Notes: generated by a model from the sequence alone, not told the origin. Positions 1 through 8,738 are shown, counted from the first letter of the stretch. The stretch is DNA of 64,000 nucleotides from Nevskia ramosa DSM 11499 (GCF_000420645.1 NZ_ATVI01000007.1:372001-436000), one strand, 5' to 3'. Made by a program: numbers and translations.

Positions 1-538
1 CGAGTTCCTTGAGTGCGGCCGGCTGGATGCCGTCGAGCTTGGCGATGCGCATCAGCACGTCGCTGCGCATCCGCTCCGGCAACTGCAGTACCACTTCGGC
101 GGCCTGATCGGGATCGAGATAGGCGAGCACGATGGCGACGATCTGCGGATGCTCGTTGCGCACCAGATCGGCGACCGCGCGAGTCTCCATCCACTTCAGC
201 GCCTCCAGGCCCTTGGAGTTGCGGCCGAGCAGGATTCGATCGATCAGGCCGGAAGCCTTGTCCTCGCCGAGCGCGCCTACCAGCACGCGTCGCACGTAGT
301 CATCGGCGCCGACACCGAGGCTGGTCTGGGTATCGAGTTCGGTGACGAAGTTCTCCAGCACTTCGGTGGCGCGCTCGCGCGAGACGTTGGTCAGCACCGC
401 CATCGCCTGGCCAACCTTCTGCACGTCCTTGGCGCCCATGTGCCGGAGCACTTCGGCAGCTTCGGCTTCGCCGAGCGACATCAGCAGGATCGCCGCGCGC
501 TCAGGTCCCGGAATGTCGTTTTTCATGACCGCGCTCAT
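1..538 (-). CDS. fliG: Flagellar motor switch protein FliG (3' part beyond window)
   Basis: FliG is a rotor (C-ring) protein that joins the MS ring to FliM/FliN and takes torque from the stator. About 179 residues are visible, the N-terminal and part of the middle domain of a protein usually near 330 residues; the C-terminal torque domain lies beyond base 1. The reading ERAAILLMSLGEAEAAEVL and the later stretch HPQIVAIVLAYLDPDQAAEV are typical FliG sequences. The chosen ATG at 538 overlaps the fliF stop codon by 4 bases (ATGA), so translation is coupled to fliF. An in-frame ATG at 526 is an alternative. Last visible gene of the fliE-fliF-fliG operon. Confidence 0.93.
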   Translation of the reverse strand, partial: MSAVMKNDIPGPERAAILLMSLGEAEAAEVLRHMGAKDVQKVGQAMAVLTNVSRERATEVLENFVTELDTQTSLGVGADDYVRRVLVGALGEDKASGLIDRILLGRNSKGLEALKWMETRAVADLVRNEHPQIVAIVLAYLDPDQAAEVVLQLPERMRSDVLMRIAKLDGIQPAALKEL

Positions 539-2235
539 CCTTCGCTACCGATCCAGTTCTTGACCAGCTGCGCGACCCGCTTCGGATCCTGGGCCACCGC
601 AGCGCGGGCCTGCACCAGCTTCTGTTCGTATACCTTCGGTACTTCCGGCGCGCTGCTCAGGCTCAGGCGATCGCCGAGCACTTCGCCGGTCATCTCGCCA
701 CCGACCGCGAGCTGCGCCTTGCGCTCGGCCATCTGTTCCAGCACGGCATCGACCGTGCGTGGTGCCGATGGCGACATCAGGCTTTTCAGCATCGGCCGCA
801 CCACCAGCAGCGCGATCAGCAGCACCACGAGTGCGCCAAGACCCTGGCGTGCGTAGTCGCGCATTTCCGGCTGCTGCCAGATCGGCAGCGGGGCGATCGG
901 TGCCAGCGCTTCATTGGGCATGAAGGCGGCGTTCTGCACGGTCACGGTGTCGCCGCGCTTCTCGTCGAAGCCGACTGCTTCACGAACCAGCGCCTGCACC
1001 TTGGCGATCTCGGCATCGGTCAGCGCGGTCGGCACCAGCACACCCTTGTCGTTGGCCTTCGGCAGATTGTCGACCAGCACGGCGACCGACAGCCGCTGCA
1101 CCTTGCCCGGCGATTTGCGGGTATGGCTGATGGTCTTGTCGAGCTCGAAATTGCGGGTGGCCGAACGGGTTTCGGTGGTCGGCGTGGTGCTCGCAGCCGT
1201 GCTGGCGACCGCTGTTGCCGGAGCACCCGGAACCGGCGCGCCATTGACCGTGTTCAACGGCACGGCCTGCGTGGGATTCGGCGGCTGGTTGGAGGTGGCG
1301 CCCGGGATGCCCTGGGCGGCACCGCCGGCACCATTGCGCGTCGCCTCCTCGCTGGTCTGCTCGCTGCGGATCGCCTGCGGGTTCGGGTTGTAGGCTTCGC
1401 GCGCTTCTTCGGTGACGCTGAAATCGACGTCGGCCGAGACCTGGGCGCTGACCCGGCCTGCGCCCATCATCGGCGCCAGCAACTGTTCGATGCGGCGCAC
1501 GTAATCGGCTTCCACGCGGCGCGCAAAGCTGAACTGTTCGGAAGAAGCATCGGCCTCGCTATTGTTGCCGTCCCCAGTCAGCAGATGGCCGTACTGATCG
1601 ATCACCGTGACGGCCGAGGGCTGCAGGTTCGGCACGCTCGACGCCACCATGTGGACGATCGACGCCACCTGCCCGGCTTCAAGCTGGCGGCCCGGATGCA
1701 GCTCCAGCAGCACCGACGCGCTGGCCTGATCGCGCGAGCGGGCAAACGCCGAAGGCTTCGGCAAGGCCAGATGGACGCGCGAGCTCTTGACCGACATCAG
1801 GCTGCCGATGGTCCGCGACAGCTCGGTTTCCAGGGCCAGCTGATAGCGCGCAGTTTCGATGAACTGGCTGGTGCCGAAGCCCTGTTCCTCGCGAATCATC
1901 TCCATGCCCAGCGATGAACCTTTCGGCAGCCCCTGCGAAGCCAGACGCAGGCGCGCTTCGTGAACCTTGTCGGCCGGCACGGTGACGCTGCCGCTCGCGC
2001 CATCAAGCTTGAATTCGATGCCGGCGGCGCGCAGCGCATCAGCCACTTCGGCGGAATCCTTCTCGCCAAGGTTGGGGTACAGCGGCGCCTGGTTCGGCTT
2101 CTGCGCCCAGAAGAACAGGGTGATGCCGGCGGCGATCGCCAGCGCGATACCGGCGATCGCCATCAGCTGGCGTACCGCCGGAAGATCCTGGAGCTTGCGG
2201 GAAGCGAATCCCGCGGGAAGGGCGATGTCAGCCAT
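535..2235 (-). CDS. fliF: Flagellar MS-ring protein FliF
   Basis: FliF forms the membrane-embedded MS ring on which the rotor and export gate are built. It is 566 residues, the usual length. A first membrane segment lies near residues 25-45 (LMAIAGIALAIAAGITLFFW), followed by periplasmic ring-building motifs, a low-complexity Pro/Ala/Thr-rich stretch (about 300-360), a second membrane segment (LGALVVLLIALLVVRPML, about 455-475), and a C-terminal cytoplasmic tail ending LVKNWIGSEG that should bind FliG. It follows fliE by 20 bases and overlaps fliG by 4, so all three should be co-transcribed from the sigma-54 site near 2650. Confidence 0.97.
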   Translation of the reverse strand: MADIALPAGFASRKLQDLPAVRQLMAIAGIALAIAAGITLFFWAQKPNQAPLYPNLGEKDSAEVADALRAAGIEFKLDGASGSVTVPADKVHEARLRLASQGLPKGSSLGMEMIREEQGFGTSQFIETARYQLALETELSRTIGSLMSVKSSRVHLALPKPSAFARSRDQASASVLLELHPGRQLEAGQVASIVHMVASSVPNLQPSAVTVIDQYGHLLTGDGNNSEADASSEQFSFARRVEADYVRRIEQLLAPMMGAGRVSAQVSADVDFSVTEEAREAYNPNPQAIRSEQTSEEATRNGAGGAAQGIPGATSNQPPNPTQAVPLNTVNGAPVPGAPATAVASTAASTTPTTETRSATRNFELDKTISHTRKSPGKVQRLSVAVLVDNLPKANDKGVLVPTALTDAEIAKVQALVREAVGFDEKRGDTVTVQNAAFMPNEALAPIAPLPIWQQPEMRDYARQGLGALVVLLIALLVVRPMLKSLMSPSAPRTVDAVLEQMAERKAQLAVGGEMTGEVLGDRLSLSSAPEVPKVYEQKLVQARAAVAQDPKRVAQLVKNWIGSEG

Positions 2236-2255
2236 GGTCGTTTAGATTCTTGTGA

Positions 2256-2588
2256 TCACAGCGGCATGTTCATGACGTCTTGGTAGGCAGATACCAGACG
2301 GTTGCGAACTTCGACCATGGCCTTGAACGAGACCTGGGATTTGGAGGTGGCGAGCATCACGCTGGCGAGATCGGTGTTCGGATCGCCCAGCTCGAACTTC
2401 TTCTGCAGCTCGCTGGCCTTGTTCTGGAGGCTTCCAACCGAGTCGATCGACGATTTCAGCATGGCGCCGAAACCGCCGGCGGCCTCGCTGCCGGCCTCCG
2501 TGGCCAGCGGCGCCGACGGGCGATTCGTCGCCTGCGTCTGCAGTGCGCGAATCTGGGAAAGCACCTGGCTGACGTCGATCGTGTTCAT
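2256..2588 (-). CDS. fliE: Flagellar hook-basal body adaptor FliE
   Basis: FliE is the small protein that links the MS ring/export gate to the rod. At 110 residues it has the normal length, and its second half (SFKAMVEVRNRLVSAYQDVM) is the conserved helical region of the family. It is the first gene of fliE-fliF-fliG. A sigma-54-type promoter lies about 55 bases upstream, as expected for a FleQ/RpoN-dependent early flagellar operon. Confidence 0.95.
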   Translation of the reverse strand: MNTIDVSQVLSQIRALQTQATNRPSAPLATEAGSEAAGGFGAMLKSSIDSVGSLQNKASELQKKFELGDPNTDLASVMLATSKSQVSFKAMVEVRNRLVSAYQDVMNMPL

Positions 2589-2641
2589 CCATCTTCACCT
2601 TGGGCTAGGCAGCACTTGAGGGCTGGTCTGCCAGCGTTCGA

Positions 2642-2656
2642 GCAAGACCTGTTCCA
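2642..2656 (-). promoter_or_regulatory. Sigma-54 promoter of fliEFG
   Basis: Read on the minus strand the sequence is TGGAAC-AGGTC-TTGC, against the consensus TGGCAC-N5-TTGC; the -24 GG and -12 GC are both present at the right spacing. It points at fliE, whose start is about 54 bases away. FleQ and a sigma-54 gene lie within 6 kb. The site is seen directly; promoter activity is inferred. Confidence 0.8.
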
Positions 2657-2866
2657 CGGCGGGAGCACGCGAAAACCCCTGTAATCAGGCGGAATGGCGA
2701 CAGATTTCCGACGCGAAACGGCGCGTCAAACCGAGCTTCCGCGCAGCTCTACCTTCGGTCGGCCAACGAGAATTGATCACTGTCAACCGTCATCAACGCC
2801 GCCCACACTCGCGCCGTCTGCAGTTGTGCCGGCATCGCCGGCCATGCTCCCAATAGAGAAATCGTG

Positions 2867-3829
2867 ATGTCGCAATCTTCAGGAACAACCGCTGCTGGCG
2901 ATGAGGCGCCGATCGCACCGACGGAGGTCGCGCGGCTACGCGAAGCACTGGCTCTCGCCCATGCCACGGTCGAAAGCAGCGAGCGGTTCAGCCGCCATGG
3001 CCTGCTGATGCAGGCGTTCATGGATGGCAGCGCTCAGCTCGCCTGGCTCAAGGACGAACGCGGCCGGCTGGTCTGGGCCAATCGCCACTGGTTCGAGCAA
3101 TTCGGCGTCGACGAAAGCGCGGCGCTCGACAAGAGCGATTTCGAACTGTTTCCCGAAGCGGAAGCGCAGCGCATCCGCGCGCTCGATCTGGACGTGCTTG
3201 GCGGCCATGCGCCGCGGCACAGCATCGAAACGATGATCGGCCGCGATGGCCGCGAGTTGATCTGGCGGGTCACCCGTTTCCCGTTCCATGACGCCGCTGG
3301 CCAGCGCTACGTCGGCGGCTTGGCCGAGGACGACACCGAGCGCGTTCGCCAGCACGAGGTCGCCCATCGGCAGACGATCACCGACAACCTCACCGGGCTG
3401 CTGAATCGCAACGGTTTCGACGCGCAGGCCGAACCGGAATTGCTGCGCGCGCGGCGGCGCGGTTCGTCCTGCACCCTGGTCTGCATCGGGCTCGACGGCC
3501 TGGGCGGCGTCAACGAGCGCCTGGGCTCTGCCGCCAGCGACGCGCTGATCTCGCTGGCTTCAATGATCCTGCGCAAGAGCTTTCGCACCACCGACATCGT
3601 CGCCCGCATCGGCGACGACAGCTTCGCGATCCTGGCGCCGGATTCGTACGGCGAAGTGGACGTGATCCGCCGCCGCCTGCAGGCCGCGGTCGCAGAGTTG
3701 TCGGCGAATCCGATCCTCGAAGCGCAGTTCGATTTCCGGATCGGCCTGCTGCATTGCGAGCCGGCCGGCAGTGAATCGCTGGCGCAGTTGCTGGAGCTGG
3801 TTGATCGGCAGATGACAGCCGCGAGCTGA
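2867..3829 (+). CDS. PAS-GGDEF protein with degenerate active site
   Basis: A soluble 320-residue protein with an N-terminal PAS domain (about residues 44-160, including WLKDERGRLVWANRHWFEQF) and a C-terminal GGDEF domain (DNLTGLLNRNGFD marks its start). The family makes cyclic di-GMP from two GTP. Here the signature GGDEF reads GDDSF (about residues 249-253), so the catalytic acidic residue is replaced by Ser. The inhibitory I-site RxxD is intact (RTTD, about 240-243) at the usual five residues before the A-site. It is more likely a c-di-GMP-binding or sensor protein than an active cyclase, but this is inference. GTG at 2864 directly precedes the chosen ATG. It is divergent from fliE. Confidence 0.85.
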   Translation: MSQSSGTTAAGDEAPIAPTEVARLREALALAHATVESSERFSRHGLLMQAFMDGSAQLAWLKDERGRLVWANRHWFEQFGVDESAALDKSDFELFPEAEAQRIRALDLDVLGGHAPRHSIETMIGRDGRELIWRVTRFPFHDAAGQRYVGGLAEDDTERVRQHEVAHRQTITDNLTGLLNRNGFDAQAEPELLRARRRGSSCTLVCIGLDGLGGVNERLGSAASDALISLASMILRKSFRTTDIVARIGDDSFAILAPDSYGEVDVIRRRLQAAVAELSANPILEAQFDFRIGLLHCEPAGSESLAQLLELVDRQMTAAS

Positions 3830-3906
3830 TCAGGCGCGATGTTCCGGGGAGACTGCGAGCTTTTTTGAACGCTTTCAGTACTTCGCTTGTCGGACCAGGA
3901 GTATGT

Positions 3907-3918
3907 TACCGATCGGTA
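3907..3918. promoter_or_regulatory. Palindromic operator candidate before the alcohol dehydrogenase
   Basis: TACCGATCGGTA is a perfect 12-bp palindrome 35 bases before the dehydrogenase ATG. Short palindromes built on ACCGATCGGT are typical of TetR/NemR-type repressor sites. No regulator gene is adjacent, so the cognate factor is unknown. Confidence 0.4.
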
Positions 3919-3952
3919 TCATCGCTCTCCCGCCAGCAACGGAACCCCAAAA

Positions 3953-5008
3953 ATGTCCATCACCTCGCTCAGCTACGCGGCCCCCGCCGCCAGCGCCCCG
4001 CTTGCCCCGTTCACGATCAACCGCCGCGACCTGCGGCCGAAGGATGTCTCTATCGACATCCTCTATTGCGGCGTCTGCCACTCCGATGTCCACCAGGCCC
4101 GCGATGAATGGGGCGGCTCGAAATTCCCGTTGGTACCCGGCCATGAGATCGTCGGCCGCATCGCCGCCGTCGGCCCTGATGTCAAGGGTTTCAAGGTCGG
4201 CGATACCGTCGGCGTCGGCTGCATGGTCGACAGCTGCCGCAGCTGCGCGGCCTGCCAGGAAGGCGTCGAGCAGTATTGCGAGAAAGGCTTCACCGGCACC
4301 TACAACGGCAAGGATCGCCACGACGGCTCGACCACCTACGGCGGCTATTCCAATCACATCGTCGTCGATGAAGCCTTCGTGCTGCGGGTTTCGGACAAGC
4401 TGCCGCTGGACGCGGTCGCGCCACTGCTCTGCGCCGGCATCACCACCTACTCGCCGCTGCGCTTCTGGAAGGTGGGCCCGGGTGACAAGGTTGGCGTCGT
4501 CGGCCTCGGCGGGCTCGGTCACATGGCAGTGAAGATCGCCAATGCGATGGGCGCCCACGTGGTGCTGTTCACCACCTCGCCGAGCAAGGTCGCCGATGCG
4601 ATCAGACTCGGCGCCAAGGAAGCGGTGATCTCAAACGACAAGAAAGCGATGTCGGCCCACGCCAACAGCTTCGATTTCATCATCGACTGCGTCAGCGCCC
4701 CGCACGATCTCAACGCCTACATGGTGCTGCTCAAGCGCGAAGGCACGATGACCCTGGTCGGCGTGCCGGACAAACCGCCGACCATCGAAATGGCACCGCT
4801 GGTGTTCAAGCGCCGCCACCTCGCCGGCTCGTTGATCGGCGGTGTCGCGGAGACGCAGGAGATGCTCGATTTCTGCGCCGAACACGACATCGTTTCGGAT
4901 GTCGAGGTGATCGACATCAAGCAGATCAATGAAGCCTATGACCGCATGGTCAAGAGCGATGTGAAGTACCGCTTCGTGATCGACCTGGCGACCTTGAAGG
5001 CAGCCTGA
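3953..5008 (+). CDS. Zinc-dependent alcohol/aldehyde dehydrogenase (YahK/CAD type)
   Basis: A 351-residue medium-chain dehydrogenase/reductase that should interconvert aldehydes and alcohols with NADP(H). The catalytic zinc site is visible in CGVCHSDVH and GHEIVG, the structural zinc site as a cluster of cysteines in CRSCAACQEGVEQYC, and the nucleotide-binding motif in VGLGGLGHMAVK. Its overall sequence matches the YahK/AdhC cinnamyl-alcohol-type subgroup. The reading frame is open upstream from a TTG at 3887, but the ATG at 3953 gives the normal N-terminus. It is a lone plus-strand gene between flagellar operons, preceded by a palindrome that suggests repression relieved by aldehydes or electrophiles (inference). 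Confidence 0.9.
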   Translation: MSITSLSYAAPAASAPLAPFTINRRDLRPKDVSIDILYCGVCHSDVHQARDEWGGSKFPLVPGHEIVGRIAAVGPDVKGFKVGDTVGVGCMVDSCRSCAACQEGVEQYCEKGFTGTYNGKDRHDGSTTYGGYSNHIVVDEAFVLRVSDKLPLDAVAPLLCAGITTYSPLRFWKVGPGDKVGVVGLGGLGHMAVKIANAMGAHVVLFTTSPSKVADAIRLGAKEAVISNDKKAMSAHANSFDFIIDCVSAPHDLNAYMVLLKREGTMTLVGVPDKPPTIEMAPLVFKRRHLAGSLIGGVAETQEMLDFCAEHDIVSDVEVIDIKQINEAYDRMVKSDVKYRFVIDLATLKAA

Positions 5009-5026
5009 TTCTCGAATCGAAGTAAG

Positions 5027-5053
5027 CACCCGGCAGCGCAAGGCTGCCGGGTG
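5027..5053. terminator. Hairpin between convergent adh and fleQ
   Basis: CACCCGGCAGC and GCTGCCGGGTG form a perfect 11-bp stem with a 5-base loop in the short gap between two convergent genes. There is no long T tract on either side, so it may be a weak bidirectional terminator. Confidence 0.6.
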
Positions 5054-5068
5054 TGCCCGCAAAGCACG

Positions 5069-6601
5069 TTAGAGCTCGATGTCGGCGTCGTCGCGCTGCA
5101 GGCCGTACTTGCGCAGCTTTTCGACCAGGGTCGTGCGCCGCGTATTGAGCAGCTTTGCGGCATGGGCGACCACGCCGGAAGACTGCGTCAGCGCCTGCTT
5201 GATCAGGGCCAGTTCGATGGTTTCGATGTGGTCTTTCAGGTTGACGCCATCGGGCGGCAACTGTGTCGAGGCTGACGGGAAATAGGTGCTCGATGCCGAC
5301 GACAGCGGCGGCAGGCTGCTGATCGCCGTGAAGCCGGTCGAGCCCATTCCCGATCCACCGCTGGACAGGCTGCGGGCATTGACGGCGATCGGCTCGTGTT
5401 CTTCGTCGGCCACCGCCGGCACCGATGTCACGGGCGTCACCGGCAGCGCCACGTTCTGGCGATAGCGGGTCGGCAGTTCGGCGATGCCGACCATCGAATG
5501 CGGATGCAGCACCGCCAGACGCTCGATCAGGTTCGACAGCTCGCGGACATTGCCGGGCCAGTGATAGGCGCGCAGTGCGTGCACGGCATCGGGCGCCAGC
5601 CTGACCGAGCCATGACCGTTGCGGCGCATCGAATCGATCAGGTCATCGATCAGCAGCGGCAGATCTTCCAGGCGTTCACGGAGCGCCGGCATCTCGATCG
5701 GGAACACGTTCAGGCGATAGAACAAGTCTTCGCGGAACGTGCCCTTTATGATGTTCTCTTCGAGGTTGCGGTGAGTCGCGGCGATGATCCGCACTTCGCA
5801 ACGCATGCTGCGATTGGAACCGACTCTCTCGTAGGTCCGTTCCTGCAGCACGCGCAGGATCTTCACCTGCATCGGCAGGGTCATGTCGCCGATTTCGTCG
5901 AGGAACAGGGTGCCGCCATCGGCCATCTCGAAGCGGCCCTTGCGCGAAGTGATCGCGCCGGTGAAGGCCCCCTTCTCGTGACCGAACAGTTCCGATTCCA
6001 GCAGTTCGCTCGGGATCGCCCCGCAGTTGACCGCGACGAACGGCTTGTCGCGTCGCGCCGATTGCTCGTGCACGGCGCGCGCCACCACTTCCTTGCCGGT
6101 GCCGGATTCGCCGGTGACCAGCACGGTGGTGTCATGGCCGGCCACCTGTTCGACCATGCGCCGCACCTTGCGGATCGGTGCGGAGTTGCCGGTCGGGCCG
6201 ACCAGGCGCGTCGCCGCCGCTTCCTGGTCCATGCGCACCAGGCCGGCACGGCGCAGCAGATCGTTCAGCTGGGCGTAGCGCACCGGCTGTTCGAGCGCGA
6301 AGCAGGCGCTGCGATCGAGACTGAACTGCTCGCAGATCGCTTCCTGGCGCATCGGCGAGACCAGCAGCGGTGGATGGTGACGGTCACGCTTCAGCCATTC
6401 GACGAAGCGGCCGAGCGCAGCAGCGTCGGCTTCCTGGCCGACGATCACCGCCAGCCATTCCTGGGGTTTGCGGTCGGCCAGCTTCAGCGCGGCCGCACTG
6501 GGCACGCAGACCGGCACGAAATCGATGAACTGCAGGATCGAGGCAAGTGTGGCCGAGCTCTGCTCGTCACCATCGATCACCAGCACACGGGACTCAGCCA
6601 T
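5069..6601 (-). CDS. fleQ: Flagellar master regulator FleQ (sigma-54 activator)
   Basis: A 510-residue enhancer-binding protein that activates sigma-54 flagellar promoters. Order: atypical receiver-like FleQ domain (1-115), AAA+ domain with Walker A GESGTGKE (164-171), sigma-54 contact loop GAFTGA (211-216) and Walker B LFLDE (232-236), a long Ser/Pro-rich linker (about 381-450), and a Fis-type helix-turn-helix (about 465-505, ending [13 protein letters not shown]). The start ATG at 6601 gives [13 protein letters not shown]; the frame extends upstream only through the neighbour. The segment before Walker A reads AATRLVG where P. aeruginosa FleQ has the c-di-GMP-binding LFRSLVG, so c-di-GMP control may differ. 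It overlaps the preceding receiver gene by 8 bases. Confidence 0.93.
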   Translation of the reverse strand: MAESRVLVIDGDEQSSATLASILQFIDFVPVCVPSAAALKLADRKPQEWLAVIVGQEADAAALGRFVEWLKRDRHHPPLLVSPMRQEAICEQFSLDRSACFALEQPVRYAQLNDLLRRAGLVRMDQEAAATRLVGPTGNSAPIRKVRRMVEQVAGHDTTVLVTGESGTGKEVVARAVHEQSARRDKPFVAVNCGAIPSELLESELFGHEKGAFTGAITSRKGRFEMADGGTLFLDEIGDMTLPMQVKILRVLQERTYERVGSNRSMRCEVRIIAATHRNLEENIIKGTFREDLFYRLNVFPIEMPALRERLEDLPLLIDDLIDSMRRNGHGSVRLAPDAVHALRAYHWPGNVRELSNLIERLAVLHPHSMVGIAELPTRYRQNVALPVTPVTSVPAVADEEHEPIAVNARSLSSGGSGMGSTGFTAISSLPPLSSASSTYFPSASTQLPPDGVNLKDHIETIELALIKQALTQSSGVVAHAAKLLNTRRTTLVEKLRKYGLQRDDADIEL

Positions 6602-6992
6602 GCGCGCCGCCCTCCTGTACCGATGCGACCATGTTGGCGCGCACGTACTCGGCGATGCGGTGCTCGTAATCGTGCTTGGAGATGAAGCCATCGGCACCGG
6701 CCTGCGCGGTGTGCTCGCGGTGCTCGGCGTCGTCGTAGTGGCTGGCGATCAGGATGCGCGGCGGCGTGTCCTGCGCCTTGATCAGCCGGGTCGCCTGCAG
6801 GCCGCCCATGCCCGGCATCGACAAGTCCATCAGGATCAGATCGGGGCGCAGTTCTTCGGCGAGACGCACGGCGTCGTAGCCGTCATGACCGAGGCCAACG
6901 ACGCTGATTTCCGGCACCGTGGCCAACAGATGGCGGGCCAGCACCAGAAACGCTTCGTTGTCATCGACCAGCAAGGTACGAACGGTATTCAT
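6594..6992 (-). CDS. CheY-like single-domain response regulator
   Basis: A 132-residue stand-alone receiver. The acidic pair D10/D11, phospho-acceptor D56 ([10 protein letters not shown]), S84 and K106 are all present, so it should be phosphorylatable. It has no output domain. It lies between rpoN2 and fleQ, overlapping fleQ by 8 bases, the position of a VieA/CheY-like gene in xanthomonad flagellar clusters. Its likely job is to pass a phosphorylation signal to the flagellar regulatory circuit; the partner kinase is not in the window. ATG at 7016 is an alternative start eight codons upstream. Confidence 0.88.
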   Translation of the reverse strand: MNTVRTLLVDDNEAFLVLARHLLATVPEISVVGLGHDGYDAVRLAEELRPDLILMDLSMPGMGGLQATRLIKAQDTPPRILIASHYDDAEHREHTAQAGADGFISKHDYEHRIAEYVRANMVASVQEGGAHG

Positions 6993-7090
6993 GTCGACTC
7001 TCGGCAGCGGGTTCATCCAGAAACGTCGTGATCGGTGAGCGTGTTCACGGGGCTGACTGAGCTCCGGGGCTGCCGCCCGTGAAATCGCGC

Positions 7091-7118
7091 GTTGAAGTGC
7101 CATTCAAGGCACTTCAAC
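7091..7118. repeat. Perfect inverted repeat at the rpoN2 stop codon
   Basis: GTTGAAGTGCC, six bases, then GGCACTTCAAC: an 11-bp perfect stem that spans the rpoN2 stop codon (7114-7116). No T tract follows on the minus strand, so it looks more like an mRNA-stabilising or regulatory hairpin, or a protein site, than a terminator. Confidence 0.6.
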
Positions 7119-8607
7119 AAGCTCGCGCGAATTCACCCATTCTGACCGGAACCAGAGGCGCGATCCGCCTGCGTTCCTTGGCCGGTGCAATTTTCATGGC
7201 TTCGCGGTACTTGGCGATCGTCCGGCGGGCGATCAGGACGCCGCCGCGGGCAAGGATAGCGGCGATCGCGCCATCGCACAGCGGTGCGCTCAGCTTCTCG
7301 CCATCGACGATGCGGCGGATCATCGCCCGTACCGCGATGCCCGAGGTATCGCTCTCCGCGCCCTGGATCTGGCTCGGGAAAAAGTCCTTCATCGAGTACA
7401 CGCCCCAGGGCGTGGCGACGAACTTGTTGGAGGTCACGCGGCACACCGTGGACTCGTGCATGGCGATCGCATCGGCGACTTCGCGCAGGGTCAGCGGCAG
7501 CATCCCTTCCTCGCCGCGGCGCAGAAAATCGCGCTGCCGTTCGAACACCACGCGGGCGGTTTTCAGCAGGGTTTCATGGCGCATTTCCAGGCCGCGAACC
7601 AGCCAGCGCGCCTGCTGCATCTGATCCTTGAGGCCGCGATGGGCACTGGCCGACGTGGCCATCATCCGCTCGTAGGTGCTGTTGACGCGCAGCTTCGGCA
7701 GGCTGGCCGGATTCAGTTCGATCTTCCAGGCGCCGGCGACGCCGCTGACAATCAGATCCGGCACCACCGCCTGCGCCGGTTCGATGCGCGAGGCACCCGG
7801 CTTCGGATCGAGCGTGCGGATCAGATCCATCGCCTGGATCATCCGGGTTTCGGTGGCGCCGAGTTCGCTGCGCAGCTTGCCGAAATCACGGGCGGCGACT
7901 CTCTCCAGATGGTTCATCACCAGCGTTTCCGCCAGGTTACGGCCCGGCGTGCCGGCCTTGACCGTTTCCAGCTGCAGCAGCAGGCATTCACGCAGATCGC
8001 GAGCGGCGAAGCCGGTCGGTTCGACGCTCTGCACGGTGGTCAGCGCGGCTTCGAGTTCGGCCATCGTCACCTGCCATTCGGCCGGCAGGCTGGCGAGGAT
8101 CACCGCCAGCTCGGTTTCCAGATAACCGTTGTCGTCGACGTGTTCGATGATCGCGATGGCCAGCTGCCAGTCGCGGCGGCTGTCGATGATCAGCTCCAGC
8201 TGTTCGAGGGCGGCAACCCGGGCATCCTCGATCGGCGCCGCCGCGCGGCGGGCTTCGATCGGCTCGCCGTCTTCGGTCGGTTCGCCACCGGACCAGGACT
8301 CGGCGCTCGACCAGTCGAAGTCGGCATCGACTCTGTCACCAGCAGCTTCGTCGCAACCGCTGACCGCCACCTCGGTGGACTCGCTGCTGGCCAGCGTGCG
8401 GTCGATCAGCTCGGCAGACGGCGCTTCGGCACCGGCCGTCGTCGGAGCGACGTCGTCATGACGCTCGAGCAGCACATTGCCTTCCAGGGCGGATTCCACT
8501 TCCTGTTCCAGCTCGATCGCCGAAAGCTGCAAAAGGCGAATGGACTGAAGCAGTTGCGGGGTCATCGCGAGATTCTGCGAGATGCCCATCCTGGTGGCCG
8601 GCTTCAT
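7114..8607 (-). CDS. rpoN2: RNA polymerase sigma-54 factor, flagellar paralogue RpoN2
   Basis: Sigma-54 recognises -24/-12 promoters and needs an AAA+ activator. The 497-residue protein has the activator-contact N-terminus (MTPQLLQSIRLLQLS), an acidic region II (about 55-110), the core-binding and DNA-binding domains, and the RpoN box ARRTIAKYRE (460-469). About 28 residues follow the box, roughly twice as many as in E. coli. Its place beside fleQ, not in the usual lptB/rpoN/hpf/ptsN context, marks it as the second, flagellar copy known in xanthomonads. The main rpoN is presumably elsewhere in the genome. Confidence 0.92.
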   Translation of the reverse strand: MKPATRMGISQNLAMTPQLLQSIRLLQLSAIELEQEVESALEGNVLLERHDDVAPTTAGAEAPSAELIDRTLASSESTEVAVSGCDEAAGDRVDADFDWSSAESWSGGEPTEDGEPIEARRAAAPIEDARVAALEQLELIIDSRRDWQLAIAIIEHVDDNGYLETELAVILASLPAEWQVTMAELEAALTTVQSVEPTGFAARDLRECLLLQLETVKAGTPGRNLAETLVMNHLERVAARDFGKLRSELGATETRMIQAMDLIRTLDPKPGASRIEPAQAVVPDLIVSGVAGAWKIELNPASLPKLRVNSTYERMMATSASAHRGLKDQMQQARWLVRGLEMRHETLLKTARVVFERQRDFLRRGEEGMLPLTLREVADAIAMHESTVCRVTSNKFVATPWGVYSMKDFFPSQIQGAESDTSGIAVRAMIRRIVDGEKLSAPLCDGAIAAILARGGVLIARRTIAKYREAMKIAPAKERRRIAPLVPVRMGEFARAC

Positions 8608-8642
8608 GATTGCGCTCCGTTGAGTGATTGCCTGGAGCCATC

Positions 8643-8735
8643 CTCAATCAAAGCGCAGCATCGCCCAATCAGTTTATTCCTGACCGGATGTCAGCTAAAT
8701 CCTGACATGTGTCAAAAGCTGATCGGCGGTCATGC
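8643..8735 (-). promoter_or_regulatory. rpoN2 upstream region with TGTCA/TGACA half-sites
   Basis: The gap before rpoN2 carries clustered half-sites: TGACA-N2-TGTCA (8703-8714) and a TGTCA/TGACA pair nine bases apart. On the minus strand the first of these contains a TTGACA (-35 type). No convincing -10 partner was found. Probably the rpoN2 promoter/operator region; the factor is unknown. Confidence 0.35.
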
Positions 8736-8738
8736 CAC

